Shown here: piece after piece, positions 8,573 to 17,197 of the stretch
Layout: each line of letters opens with the position of its first letter
Numbering within the stretch: the stretch's first letter is position 1
NCBI GenBank assembly: GCA_020636375.1
Contig: JACJXZ010000005.1
Span: forward strand, 567,473-631,472
Direction of reading: 5' to 3'
DNA from: Lewinellaceae bacterium
GTDB taxonomy: Bacteria > Bacteroidota > Bacteroidia > Chitinophagales > Saprospiraceae
DNA: 64,000 nt
Made by a program: the position numbers and the translations under genes
Notes under the pieces: generated by a model
What the model saw: the letters and a program-made list of their open reading frames with translations, nothing else
The model's database searches: none
Told to the model about the DNA's origin: nothing

Positions 8573-10633
8573 TTATATCCTCTGAAAATAAATCGTCATC
8601 GGATACGTCCCCCCATACCCGTCTGCCAGGATAAAGGTGATGCGCATATTCCTGCCGTCAAGCTGCTCGATGGTGCCGTTGCTGTTGCCCCAGTAGGGAG
8701 AAGCCATGGTGATGGCCTCGCCGCTGATGTAGTAGTTCTGGTACTCCGAACCCACCGTGCTGGCCAGCAGGGCTGTGCCGTTGTTGTAGAAAGTGAAAGT
8801 GTAGGACAGCAGGTCGAGCGACTGCTGGTATTCGATGCCCATCTGGCGGACGGAGACGCCGTTGGAGCGCAGGTCCGTCACCCGCCAGGCGCCGAGGATG
8901 CGTTCGGCGTTGCCGGCCGGGGCGGGTTCGGGTTCCTCGATGGGTTCCGAATAAGCGGGACTGCCTTCGTCGTAGGGCTGGGTTTCCGTCTCTTCGGTAT
9001 ACGCCGGCGGAACGTAATCTTCCCCGGAATTCAATTCTCCCAGCGCGGCGGCAATAACGGATAATACCACTACTGCTGCCGCCAGCCCGGCTATCCACCA
9101 GCCCCATCTGTTTCTTTTGGGCCGGGCGGCCGGCGGTTGCGAAGCAGCCCTCCCACCACCTGCCGTTCCGGACGCGGAGTGTTGCCGGCTCCCCGTTTCT
9201 TCTTCCATCAGGCCGGAGGTGGAGGCATAGGAAGGCGGGGCCGGCCGTTCCAGCCGCTGGCGGCATACCCGGATGAGGTCTTCGATCTTGGGGTCATCGC
9301 CTGTCCTGGAAGCTTCGTTGAAGTACTGGATGGCGAGGCGGTAGTTGCCTTGTTTCATTGCCTCCTCTCCGTTCTGGAAATGCTGGAGGAAGGTGATGCC
9401 GTTGGAGCAGAAGTTGATCTGCTGTTCGATGTATTCGTAGTTGGGGGCAAAGCCTTCCATATAGAAATGCAGGCTTTCGCGGTATAGCTCGCGGGCCTGC
9501 TCCAGTTTTTTACTGCTGAAAAGCGCTTCGGCCTGCCGGATGCGCTGCTGGAATTGCTGCTGGATGTCTTCGCGCTCGGCGTCTTTCTGCGCCAGTTCTT
9601 CCAGTATTTTTCGGCGCTCCTGGTGTTTGGCCTGCAGGGCGTCGAGCCGCTGCCTCGCCTCCTCCAGGTACTTGCCGGCGCCGGCGTATTTCTGCAGGTA
9701 GTTCTTATAGGCCAGCTCGTTGTCCTTGGCCCTGGCGCTGCGCCACACGTCTTCTTCTCTGAGCGCCAGCAGGCGGCGCTCTGCCAGGGTAGCGTACTGC
9801 CCGGTGGGGTAGTACTCCAGATAGTTCTGATAAGCCCGTACGGTGCCTTTTTCCTGCACATTTGCCCAGAAATCCGCTTCGCTCACGCGGAGGTGGAAGA
9901 CGAACTCCCCTCCTTCGTCCGCCGAATTCTGGATACGGCCGTCGACCGGGTTCTGCCGGGCCTTGCCGGCAATGAATTCCTTGATGTATTGTACCAGGGC
10001 GGTGGTATTGACCGCCCGTTTGGTGTTGCGCTTCAGGTAGGTGATCAGGCCAGCGGCGAAGGGGCTGTTCTCCCCTGCCCTGCCGTCGGAAACCGTCTCC
10101 AGGCGGCCGGAGCTGACGATGCGGCGGGAACGGAAGTGCTCATCGATTGAGGTGTTGCGCTTTTTCACCACCAGGGAACCGGAAAAGCAGGAGTCGATGA
10201 TCAACAGAACGTGGTGGGCGTCAATGGCGTTGATGCGCTTGATGATGTTGGAGTTGGAGATGAATCGGTCTTCGGTGTCCGTTTTGGCATCCACCGGAAT
10301 CCAGTGGCCCTCATCGAAGTCTTCGTCGTAGTGGCCATGGCCGGAGTAGTAGACCAGCAGGTTGTCCTGGGGCGTGACCTTCCGCTTCAGCTCGCGGATG
10401 GCGTCGTAAATGTTGGCCTCGGTGGCCCGCTCGTCGAAGAGGGTGGTGATGAGTTCCTCGTCGAACTGGTACTGCTGGATGAGCACCTGTATGAGGTCGC
10501 GGGCGTCCTTGACGGCGTTGTCCAGGGGCGTCCAGTGCTGGTAGCGGTCGATGCCGATGGCGAGCAGGTAGTTCTTGCCCTGGCGGGGGTCGTAAGATGG
10601 TTGGGTGTTTGAAATGTCTATGCCTCGTTCCAT
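8573..10633 (-). CDS. Caspase-like peptidase (C14) with TPR-like repeats, membrane anchor and lipocalin-like C-terminus
   Basis: 686 residues. Residues 20-250 are a caspase/metacaspase fold: YLLAIGIDRY near the start, catalytic His99 in YYSGHGHYD, and catalytic Cys149 in IIDSCFSGS. Both dyad residues are present, so activity is plausible. Next come two AYxNYLxxYP-type helical repeats (about 265-330), a coiled-coil and tetratricopeptide-like stretch (340-460), and one membrane helix GWWIAGLAAAVVVLSVIAAA. After an acidic Pro/Glu linker comes an all-beta tail, ILGAWRVTDL to the end, resembling lipocalin-like domains. The caspase part would be cytoplasmic and the tail extracytoplasmic. Bacterial caspase-like proteins act in regulated proteolysis or cell death; the role here is not known. 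Confidence 0.85.
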   Translation of the reverse strand: MERGIDISNTQPSYDPRQGKNYLLAIGIDRYQHWTPLDNAVKDARDLIQVLIQQYQFDEELITTLFDERATEANIYDAIRELKRKVTPQDNLLVYYSGHGHYDEDFDEGHWIPVDAKTDTEDRFISNSNIIKRINAIDAHHVLLIIDSCFSGSLVVKKRNTSIDEHFRSRRIVSSGRLETVSDGRAGENSPFAAGLITYLKRNTKRAVNTTALVQYIKEFIAGKARQNPVDGRIQNSADEGGEFVFHLRVSEADFWANVQEKGTVRAYQNYLEYYPTGQYATLAERRLLALREEDVWRSARAKDNELAYKNYLQKYAGAGKYLEEARQRLDALQAKHQERRKILEELAQKDAEREDIQQQFQQRIRQAEALFSSKKLEQARELYRESLHFYMEGFAPNYEYIEQQINFCSNGITFLQHFQNGEEAMKQGNYRLAIQYFNEASRTGDDPKIEDLIRVCRQRLERPAPPSYASTSGLMEEETGSRQHSASGTAGGGRAASQPPAARPKRNRWGWWIAGLAAAVVVLSVIAAALGELNSGEDYVPPAYTEETETQPYDEGSPAYSEPIEEPEPAPAGNAERILGAWRVTDLRSNGVSVRQMGIEYQQSLDLLSYTFTFYNNGTALLASTVGSEYQNYYISGEAITMASPYWGNSNGTIEQLDGRNMRITFILADGYGGTYPMTIYFQRI

Positions 10634-10678
10634 GAGTTTTGGGATTAAATTGTTGGGAGTTGGGGGATGGAGGGGCGG

Positions 10679-10749
10679 ATTGTTATATTGTTATAGTGTT
10701 ATATTGTTATATTGTTATAGTGTTATAGTGTTATAGTGTTATAGTGTTG
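10679..10749. repeat. Octamer array TTATATTG/TTATAGTG
   Basis: About eight direct copies of an 8-bp unit (TGTTATAT or TGTTATAG) in the upstream region of the caspase-like gene. The same core, on either strand, recurs at 25826-26020, 26460-26537, 28980-29020, 49990-50035 and 55935-55960. Confidence 0.9.
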
Positions 10750-10835
10750 GGCGCTTTTGATCCGGAGAAGGATAGTTAGATGGATTGATGTGGGAAGGCG
10801 AGGCTGGTCGGGAAATGCCTTGCTCTTCCTTATAG

Positions 10836-10990
10836 TCAGCTTTCGTCGATGATGCGGACAATATTTACTTTGACGTCCTGCATTACTTCGACGTCCTTGC
10901 TCCAGTCCATGATTTGCCAATCTTCGCCTTGCCTGGCGACCATTACTTTTCGGGTGTCTTCGATAAACGCTGCCGGGTTAGCCAAACCGC
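10836..10990 (-). pseudogene. Possible gene fragment downstream of fbp
   Basis: In the same frame as fbp and after its stop, about 50 codons read well as protein: the end includes FIEDTRKVMVARQGEDWQIM and a tail of DVEVMQDVKV...IIDES before a TGA at 10836-10838. No ATG precedes it in frame; only a TTG near 10985. It could be the C-terminal remnant of a lost gene or a short unrecognised one. I do not recognise the family. Confidence 0.3.
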
Positions 10991-11021
10991 AGCTAAACCC
11001 GAAACCCGGCAGGTTGAGCGT

Positions 11022-12032
11022 TTACTTAAACGCCGGCGCCGCGCTGTAGCGCTCCACGAACTCCCGCATTTCCTCCACCATGCCCGGGGAGCCGATGGCG
11101 ATGGTGATGCGCTGGTGCAGGTGCTGCACCGGGAGGTCCAGGACGCGTTCCAACTGGCAGGTGATGGCCCGGCCGCCGGCCTGCTCCACGATGTACGACA
11201 GCGGGTTGCACTCGTACACCAGGCGCAGCTTGCCCTGCGGGTACTTGCGGGTATTGGGGTAGAGGAAGATGCCCCCCTGGAACAGGATGCGGTGGATGTC
11301 GGACACCATGGAGCCGATGTAGCGCAGGCGCAGGTTGAGGTCGGAACAGTGGTCGATGTAGCGGCGCATCTCGACGTCGAACTTGAGGTAGTAACCCTGG
11401 TTGACCGAGTAGTAATTGCCGCGGTCCGGAATCTGGATATCCGTATGGGAAAGGCAGAACTCGCCGATGGAGGGGTCGAGGGTAAAGCCGTTGACGCCGC
11501 GCCCGGTGGTGTAAACCAGGAGGGTGGACGTGCCGTAGAGGACGTAGCCGGCGGCCACCAGTTCGGTGCCTTTCTGCAGGAAGTCTTCCAACAGCACCGG
11601 CCCTTCCGGGTCGCTCTTCCGGCGGTAGATGCCAAAGATGGTGCCCACCGATACGTTCACGTCGATATTGGAAGAGCCGTCCAGCGGGTCGAAAACCACC
11701 ACGTACTTCGACGTTTTGGTGGCTACCGACTGGATGGGGATGAAGTCCTCCAACTCTTCAGAGGCGATGCCGCAGCACTCGCCGCTGTTCTTCAGGCAGT
11801 CGATGAGCTTTTCGTTGGCGTAGAGGTCGAGCTTCTGCACGTCTTCGCCGGAGACGTTCTCCGACCCGGCTTTTCCCAGGATGCTGACCAGGCCGGCCTT
11901 GTTGACCTCCCGGTTGACGATCTTGGCAGCCACGCCGATGTCGCGCAGCAGGCCGGTAAGTTCGCCGGAGGCGAATGGAAAATCTTTCTGGCGGCGGATG
12001 ATGAATTCATCGAGCGTCACAATTCGGTTCAT
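11022..12032 (-). CDS. fbp: Fructose-1,6-bisphosphatase class I
   Basis: 336 residues, normal length. It hydrolyses fructose 1,6-bisphosphate to fructose 6-phosphate and phosphate, the committed gluconeogenic step in the cytoplasm. Metal-binding Glu residues lie in ASEELED; the metal signature is VVFDPLDGSSNIDVNVSVGT; and the C-terminal substrate site is KLRLVYECNPLSYIVEQAGG. Start ATG at 12030-12032 gives MNRIVTLDEFIIRRQ, the usual N-terminus. The 5' region holds a TTGAGGTG array (12113-12197). No obvious operon partner. Confidence 0.97.
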   Translation of the reverse strand: MNRIVTLDEFIIRRQKDFPFASGELTGLLRDIGVAAKIVNREVNKAGLVSILGKAGSENVSGEDVQKLDLYANEKLIDCLKNSGECCGIASEELEDFIPIQSVATKTSKYVVVFDPLDGSSNIDVNVSVGTIFGIYRRKSDPEGPVLLEDFLQKGTELVAAGYVLYGTSTLLVYTTGRGVNGFTLDPSIGEFCLSHTDIQIPDRGNYYSVNQGYYLKFDVEMRRYIDHCSDLNLRLRYIGSMVSDIHRILFQGGIFLYPNTRKYPQGKLRLVYECNPLSYIVEQAGGRAITCQLERVLDLPVQHLHQRITIAIGSPGMVEEMREFVERYSAAPAFK

Positions 12033-12112
12033 GAGTGGTTAGGTTTGTCCGTGGAATGTTTTTGTTTGTTGTCAGGGGTAAATATACGGGTATTGGGGGA
12101 GAAAACTTTGGT

Positions 12113-12197
12113 GTTGAGGTGTAAATGTGTTGAGGTGTTGAGGTGTTGAGGTATTGGGGTGTTGAGGTGTTGGGGTGTGGAGGTGTGGAGGTGTGGA
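12113..12197. repeat. Octamer array TTGAGGTG and variants
   Basis: About ten tandem 8-bp units, TTGAGGTG, TTGGGGTG and TGGAGGTG, drifting along the array. It lies between the divergent starts of fbp and the ABC exporter. The rest of the gap (12198-12453) shows no gene; short frames there lack protein-like composition. Confidence 0.88.
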
Positions 12198-12453
12198 GGG
12201 GAAGGCACTCTATTGGGTCTCCGCGAATTCCCCGAACCAGAGAGCACACAAAGATGTGCAGAGTAACGCACTGGCTACTAAGGAAAATTCACCAAAAAAG
12301 AAAGGGAGGCAACCTGGCTTTTCATCAGTAAAAAAGAAAAAATGTGAGGAGCAGTGCAGCCCCACAGAACACTTTCCTTCCACCTTTTCAACTTATCTTC
12401 CCCCGATCGGTTATTAGTGTTGTACTTTTGCCAATGGAATAACCCGGTTTGTT

Positions 12454-14235
12454 GTGAAAGAACTAGCCTACGTCAATAAATTTTTCATCCGTTACCGCTG
12501 GCGGTTCCTGCTGGGGATCCTCTTCGTATCGGTATCCAACTATTTCCGGGTGCTGCAGCCGCAGATGATCCGGGAGGCGCTCGACCTGGTGGTGGAGAAC
12601 ATCGGGCTGTTCGGGCTCTTCCAGGGGTTCGGCATGCAGCCGGAGCTGTTTAAAATACTGGGCCGGTCGTTGCTGTACTTCGGCGTGCTGGTGCTGATCC
12701 TGGCCCTGCTCATGGGCGTGTTCATGTACCTGATGCGGCAGACCATCATCGTCATGTCGCGCCTGATCGAGTACGATATGCGCAAGGAAATCTTCGCTCA
12801 CTACGAGCGGCTGAGCCTGGCATTCTACAAACGCAACAACACCGGCGACCTCATGTCGCGCATCACCGAAGACGTCTCCAAGGTGCGCATGTACCTGGGG
12901 CCGGCCGTATTGTACGGCATCAACCTGGTATCCCTCTTCGTGCTGGTCATCTATTCCATGCTGCGCGTCAATGTGGAGCTGACCCTCTACAGCCTGGCGC
13001 CCCTGCCCCTGCTGTCGATATCCATCTACTACGTTAGCAACCTGATCAACAAGAAGAGCGAGGTCATCCAGAAGCAGCTGGCCACCCTCAACAGCAGCGC
13101 CCAGGAGGTATACAGCGGCATCCGGGTCGTCAAATCCTACGTGCAGGAAGGGGCCATGGCAGGCTTCTTCGCCGAACAGAGCGACGACTACAAGGCTAAG
13201 TCCCTCAACCTGGCCCGGGTCGACGCCTTTTTCTATCCGCTGATGATCCTGCTCATCGGGGCCAGCACGGTGATCACCGTCTACGTCGGCGGGCTGCAGG
13301 TCGTCCGCGGCGCCATCACCCCCGGCAACATCGCCGAGTTCGTCATCTACGTCAACATGCTGACCTGGCCGGTGACCGCCATCGGCTGGATTGCCTCCAT
13401 CGTGCAGCAGGCCGCCGCTTCGCAAAAACGCATCAATGAATTCCTGAACACCCAACCGGAGATCTCCAACCCGGAACAGGCCGCCGAACCGGTGCAGGGG
13501 CTCATCGAATTCGACCAGGTGGATTTCACCTACCCCGACACCGGCATCCAGGCCCTGAAGCAGGTCAGCTTCCGGCTGGAACCCGGCCAGAAAATGGCCA
13601 TCATCGGCCGCACCGGCGCCGGCAAGACCACCATCGCCGACCTGCTCACCCGGATGTACGACGTCACCGGCGGCACCATCCGCATCGACGGCAGAGATAT
13701 CCGCAGCCACAACCTCGGCCACCTCCGCCAACGCATCGGCTACGTCCCGCAGGATGTCTTCCTCTTCTCCGACACCATCGCCAACAATATCGCCTTCGGG
13801 AAACGGGACGCCGACCGCCAGGAGATCGAACAACACGCCCGCCACGCCGCCATCCACGACGAGATCATGGAACTCTCCGACGGCTTCGACACCGCCGTCG
13901 GCGAACGGGGCGTTACCCTCTCCGGCGGCCAGAAACAACGGGTCTCCATCGCCCGCGCATTCGTCAAACAACCGGATATCGTCCTGCTCGACGATTGCCT
14001 CTCAGCCGTCGATACCAAAACCGAAAAGCAGATTCTGGGTTACCTCTCCGGCGCCCTGGCCGACAAAACGGCCATCATCATCACCCACCGCATTTACTCC
14101 CTCCTGCAGTTCGACAAGATCATCGTCCTCGAAGACGGCGCCATCGTAGAGGAAGGCACCCACGAGGAACTGCTGCGCCAGAAAGGCTATTACCAGGAAA
14201 TGTTCGAACGGCAGAGCCTGGAAGAGGCGGAGTGA
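12454..14235 (+). CDS. ABC exporter, fused membrane and ATPase domains
   Basis: 593 residues. The N-terminal 330 residues are a type IV ABC exporter membrane domain with six hydrophobic helices, including LSLAFYKRNNTGDLMSRITED, the conserved coupling region. The ATPase domain has Walker A IIGRTGAGKTT, signature LSGGQKQRVSIARA, Walker B DIVLLDDCLSAVD and switch HRI. The Walker B carries Asp (LLDD) where catalytic Glu is usual, as seen in some heterodimeric exporters, so this half may be a degenerate or partner subunit; no second subunit is visible nearby. It resembles MsbA/MDR-type lipid or drug exporters, and the substrate is unknown. The start is a GTG at 12454, which begins the protein VKELAYVNKFFIRYRWRFLL. 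Confidence 0.92.
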   Translation: MKELAYVNKFFIRYRWRFLLGILFVSVSNYFRVLQPQMIREALDLVVENIGLFGLFQGFGMQPELFKILGRSLLYFGVLVLILALLMGVFMYLMRQTIIVMSRLIEYDMRKEIFAHYERLSLAFYKRNNTGDLMSRITEDVSKVRMYLGPAVLYGINLVSLFVLVIYSMLRVNVELTLYSLAPLPLLSISIYYVSNLINKKSEVIQKQLATLNSSAQEVYSGIRVVKSYVQEGAMAGFFAEQSDDYKAKSLNLARVDAFFYPLMILLIGASTVITVYVGGLQVVRGAITPGNIAEFVIYVNMLTWPVTAIGWIASIVQQAAASQKRINEFLNTQPEISNPEQAAEPVQGLIEFDQVDFTYPDTGIQALKQVSFRLEPGQKMAIIGRTGAGKTTIADLLTRMYDVTGGTIRIDGRDIRSHNLGHLRQRIGYVPQDVFLFSDTIANNIAFGKRDADRQEIEQHARHAAIHDEIMELSDGFDTAVGERGVTLSGGQKQRVSIARAFVKQPDIVLLDDCLSAVDTKTEKQILGYLSGALADKTAIIITHRIYSLLQFDKIIVLEDGAIVEEGTHEELLRQKGYYQEMFERQSLEEAE

Positions 14236-14406
14236 ATAAAAATGGCTTCCCTGTTATATAGTTTCATGGCCTGGGTGAAACAGTGAAACAATGAACCCAT
14301 CAATTTTTTTGAAATTTTCCACAAATATTTACTTTTGTAAGGGAGTAGTTGTCAGCCGGGAAACTTTATGGTCTTGCCAGCGTGGTTATCCCCGGGGGCC
14401 GTACTC

Positions 14407-14448
14407 ATCACGAGGTAGTTTCCGGCCCTTTTGAAACCACCTCGTGAT
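14407..14448. promoter_or_regulatory. Strong hairpin upstream of the PUR-alpha gene
   Basis: ATCACGAGGTAGTTTC (14407-14422) pairs with GAAACCACCTCGTGAT (14433-14448) with one mismatch and a 10-base loop CGGCCCTTTT, 33 bp before the GTG start. It could be an operator, an RNA element, or a site for the nucleic-acid-binding product itself. There is no U-tract, so it is not a simple terminator. Confidence 0.6.
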
Positions 14449-14480
14449 CGGTATAATATTATTAACTAAACTCAATCAAA

Positions 14481-14912
14481 GTGGATAACGAGAGAAACCA
14501 AAGAAGATTCGAGAGTGTGTACTCCAGGAAGGTGCGTGCTGGCAAGAGAAGAACCTACTTCTTTGATGTGCGGAAAACCAAAGGGGAGGATTATTACCTG
14601 ACGCTCACAGAAAGTACCAAGAAATTCAACGGGGACGGGTATGAGCGCCACAAAATCTTCCTCTACAAAGAAGATTTCAATCGTTTCCTCGACAGCCTTG
14701 AAGACGTGATCAACCATGTCAAGGAAAACCTGATGCCGGAATACGACTACGACGAATACACGAGACGGCATGAAGAGTTCGAGGCGAACCTCCGGGATGA
14801 CGACGATGACCGCGACGACGACAGGGATGATGACGATAAGCCGGAAGCGCTCCGGTCGCCTTCTCCCAAGCAGAAGTTCGACGTCGGCAGCGACGACGAC
14901 ATGACCTGGTAA
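14481..14912 (+). CDS. DUF3276/PUR-alpha family nucleic-acid-binding protein
   Basis: 143 residues. The N-terminal 85 residues form one PUR repeat: VYSRKVRAGKRRTYFFDVRKT, then YYLTLTESTKKF and KIFLYKEDFNRFLDSLEDVI. Bacterial PUR proteins bind single-stranded DNA or RNA, as in Borrelia BpuR; that comparison is from family knowledge. The tail is extremely acidic, with Asp runs from about 104 to 120, and is probably disordered and modulates binding. The start is a GTG at 14481, the only one that includes the first PUR strand. A strong hairpin lies upstream and an intrinsic terminator downstream, so it is a monocistronic unit. Confidence 0.88.
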   Translation: MDNERNQRRFESVYSRKVRAGKRRTYFFDVRKTKGEDYYLTLTESTKKFNGDGYERHKIFLYKEDFNRFLDSLEDVINHVKENLMPEYDYDEYTRRHEEFEANLRDDDDDRDDDRDDDDKPEALRSPSPKQKFDVGSDDDMTW

Positions 14913-14947
14913 CTCTTCGTGGTTTGCATCCGGAAACCGCCGGTAAA

Positions 14948-14982
14948 ACGGGGTTGGACAATCGTCCAGCCCCGTTTTTTTT
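14948..14982 (+). terminator. Intrinsic terminator of the PUR-alpha gene
   Basis: ACGGGGTTGGAC, loop AATC, GTCCAGCCCCGT followed by eight T. A near-perfect 12-bp stem with a T-run 36 bp past the stop codon. Confidence 0.9.
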
Positions 14983-15021
14983 GTTCTGGCGCCAGAAGCT
15001 GCACAGCCTACAGCCCCGGGA

Positions 15022-15124
15022 GTGAGCTCGGCCGAACGCTGGACAGCAGAAAGGGGAAAGCCGAGCGGAGTCGAGGCCAAGCGTGTGCAGGAGGCATGGA
15101 GTATCCAACCTTAGACGGGTAGCC
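15022..15124. repeat. Dispersed element copy with inverted core
   Basis: GTGAGCTCGGCCGAACGCTG at 15022-15041 and CCTTAGACGGGTAGCC at 15109-15124 match the same-order flanks in 49865-49966, but the 58-bp core between them (15045-15102) is the reverse complement of the core there, with one mismatch. Lacks the left terminal inverted repeat seen in the other copy. Confidence 0.85.
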
Positions 15125-15273
15125 GATACGCAAAGTTTTCCGTTGATAATCAAGCCTCTGTGTGGCTCTGTGTCTTCCCTGCCTGCCTGTCGGCCTGCGG
15201 CACAGCCTGCCTGCCATTACTGCCAGGTAGGCAGGTCGGCGTACTCTGTATCCAAAAAATGTCCAGCAGTATG
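15125..15273. repeat. Dispersed about 150-bp repeat, copy 1
   Basis: Nearly identical, in opposite orientation, to 31007-31159. It differs by a few substitutions and by a 4-bp deletion in a CAGG run. Its centre is a GC-rich hairpin of CCTGCCTGCC-type sequence around CTGTGCCGCAGG. It abuts the preceding element directly. Confidence 0.9.
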
Positions 15274-15306
15274 TCCGCGCATCTCCCCGGCCTCCCCCCG
15301 TGTTCC

Positions 15307-15873
15307 TCATATCCGCACGCTCAGCCCCACCGACGCCAGGGAAATCCCAAACCCCAGTTCCCCGAATACCCCCAGCCGGGGCGTCAGGCGGTAGCGGCTG
15401 CCGAAAAAGCCGGCATAGATCATTCTGCCGGAATTTTCCTGCAGGCCATTTTCGTTCTTTACCTTCTCCAACTGCCCTTCCATGATCTCAATATTGGCGT
15501 GAGCATAGGCCAGCGACATCCCGCCGTAAATCTCCCAGGGGCCCATCGGGCGGCTCCGGGCAGCGAAGCGCAGGCCCAGGAGGGAAGTGCTGTTGCGCCA
15601 TTTTGCCGTCCCCCCGTCCCGAAGGGCCCGCAAGCCGGTCTCCGTGATGGAAAAGCCGGCAAAGGCGCCCAGGCTGAAGTTTTTCGCCAGCTTATAATCT
15701 GCCGACAGGCTGAGCGGAGGGGTTAAGGCCCTGCCGGCATCCTTGAGGTAGGTGGGCAGGATGCCTATGCCGGCGTTGACGTCCAGGTATCGCTCCGGTG
15801 CCCGGCCGTGCTGAGCTGCCGTAGTTTGAGCGAACAACAAAGAAAAGAAAGAGAGCAGCAGTGCGTTCTTCAT
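15307..15873 (-). CDS. Outer-membrane beta-barrel protein, small
   Basis: 188 residues from the ATG at 15871-15873: MKNALLLSFFSLLFAQTTAA is a signal peptide. The mature part is made of alternating hydrophobic strands (YLDVNAGIGILPTYL, NFSLGAFAGFSIT, WEIYGGMSLAYAHANIEI, RLGVFGELGFGISLASVGLS) and ends in a strand with a terminal hydrophobic residue, as in eight-stranded OmpA/OmpX-like barrels. No function can be assigned. The longer frame to 15906 adds an unlikely leader. Confidence 0.7.
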   Translation of the reverse strand: MKNALLLSFFSLLFAQTTAAQHGRAPERYLDVNAGIGILPTYLKDAGRALTPPLSLSADYKLAKNFSLGAFAGFSITETGLRALRDGGTAKWRNSTSLLGLRFAARSRPMGPWEIYGGMSLAYAHANIEIMEGQLEKVKNENGLQENSGRMIYAGFFGSRYRLTPRLGVFGELGFGISLASVGLSVRI

Positions 15874-16482
15874 GATCAAGTATTTTAGGTAAGGAATAGG
15901 ATTCATTATTGGCGTTTGGTCGTGCCGGGCATCTGGCCCGGATAAGGCGAAAAGGCATAGGCCTGGCTATCCCCGGAAAGCCATTTCCGGAGGCACGGTC
16001 AGAACCAGTAAGTCCGTCTGAGAATTTTTCTGTGCCTGGGGTGCAAAGCCTGAAGCCATACAGGAAAATCCCTCACTCTGAGCGTCGTTCTGTTTTCGGC
16101 AATAGCCCGCCTGGTTTTATAGTCCACACGCAGGAATGCCGCCGGGCGTTGGGGCCGATCCGTTTTTCCGGCCCTCCGCCACCTTTATTCATAGCTGTTT
16201 TTTCAAATTATCACAATTTTGCCACTGTTTCCTGCCAAATATTCCCTTAAGTCAGGTTGCTGGCAAAACCGGATTCACTACCTTCCCACAATACAAAAAT
16301 GAAACAAAGTTACAGATGCCGCCAGGACAATTTTTTGGGTTTATCGGGGAGAAATCGCGCTGAGTCTGACATGAAAAACTGAATATCAAATCATTAAACA
16401 GCTGAAATATCAAATTTTGTTTGCCGCCGGCTTCGTTTTACAGACGTCAACCACAAAACTTACGACTAGTGCGGCTTTCATC
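15874..16482. other. Gene-free region with falling GC content
   Basis: No frame here reads like protein. The base composition shifts from the GC-rich background to clearly AT-rich from about 16190, marking the left edge of the low-GC block that continues to 19011. Confidence 0.5.
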
Positions 16483-16688
16483 GTAACTATTTAGATGGCC
16501 TGCCATCTAGACGGCTTTATTGCCACAAAGACTCCAAGGCACAAAGATTGCACCAAGGCTTTGTGCAATCTTAGTGCCCGCCTGCTGTGCCAGCGGCCGG
16601 CAGGTTTTTGTGTCCCTGCCTACCTGGCCAGCGTCAGATGGGCAGGCAGGTTTGTGGCAAAAGCCTATTGACCCAGCTAAATAGTTAC
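16483..16688. repeat. Palindromic element with nested terminal inverted repeats
   Basis: Outer pair GTAACTATTTAG (16483-16494) and CTAAATAGTTAC (16677-16688). Inner pair TGCCACAAA (16521-16529) and TTTGTGGCA (16651-16659). Inside are TTGCACCAAGGCTTTGTGCAA and GCAGG-type hairpins. The inner ends match those of 33700-33840 and 35359-35468. Confidence 0.75.
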
Positions 16689-16767
16689 CTTTCATCAGTC
16701 AAAAAAACAGGGCGAAACCGAACCATTACGAGAAACCTATGTTTGAATATCAATTAAATCGAGAAAC

Positions 16768-17049
16768 GTGAAGCCACTTCGCTGTATAATATTGCTGACA
16801 ACCCTACTCCTTGCGGGAGGCAACGAGTTGATTGTTGACCATTTCTCTCAGAAGGAATTGGTTTGCGTTTCGTTGGAAATAGAATCTAAAGAGAAACCTG
16901 GATCCGAAAATGAGGAAAAGCCGGATGAATATTTCAGGAGCGAGCCATCTTTAACAATTTGGTTGTCGCCGATCCAATGTATTCCAAACCGGCAGTTGTC
17001 TTACCGCGCTCCTGTCCTGCTCAATTTTGATATCCCACCGGAGGCATAG
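16768..17049 (+). CDS. Small exported protein, unknown function
   Basis: 93 residues starting at a GTG at 16768: a short basic N-terminus and hydrophobic stretch (LRCIILLTTLLLAGGNELIV) suggest a signal sequence or single anchor. The rest is charged (ESKEKPGSENEEKPDEYF), ending in FDIPPEA. I do not recognise the family. It lies in the AT-rich block and its codon use resembles that of the carbonic anhydrase downstream. Confidence 0.45.
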   Translation: MKPLRCIILLTTLLLAGGNELIVDHFSQKELVCVSLEIESKEKPGSENEEKPDEYFRSEPSLTIWLSPIQCIPNRQLSYRAPVLLNFDIPPEA

Positions 17050-17197
17050 TCAGCTTCCTGCCGGCCCCATCTATTCGTAATTGAATCTCATTAAAATGGA
17101 ATGTCCCGAAGGCAACAAGCCGGAGGTACAGGCCTGTCATTCTGATCACCACCAAGCCGAACACCAATCAAAAAGTAGGCAGTAAAATTTTAAAACG

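Noticed and set aside
10723..10920. 65-codon minus-strand frame
   Set aside because: Overlaps the octamer array and another frame that reads better as protein (10836-10990).
12175..12417. 80-codon plus-strand frame between fbp and the ABC exporter
   Set aside because: Begins inside the octamer array and continues as lysine-rich low-complexity sequence; no support.
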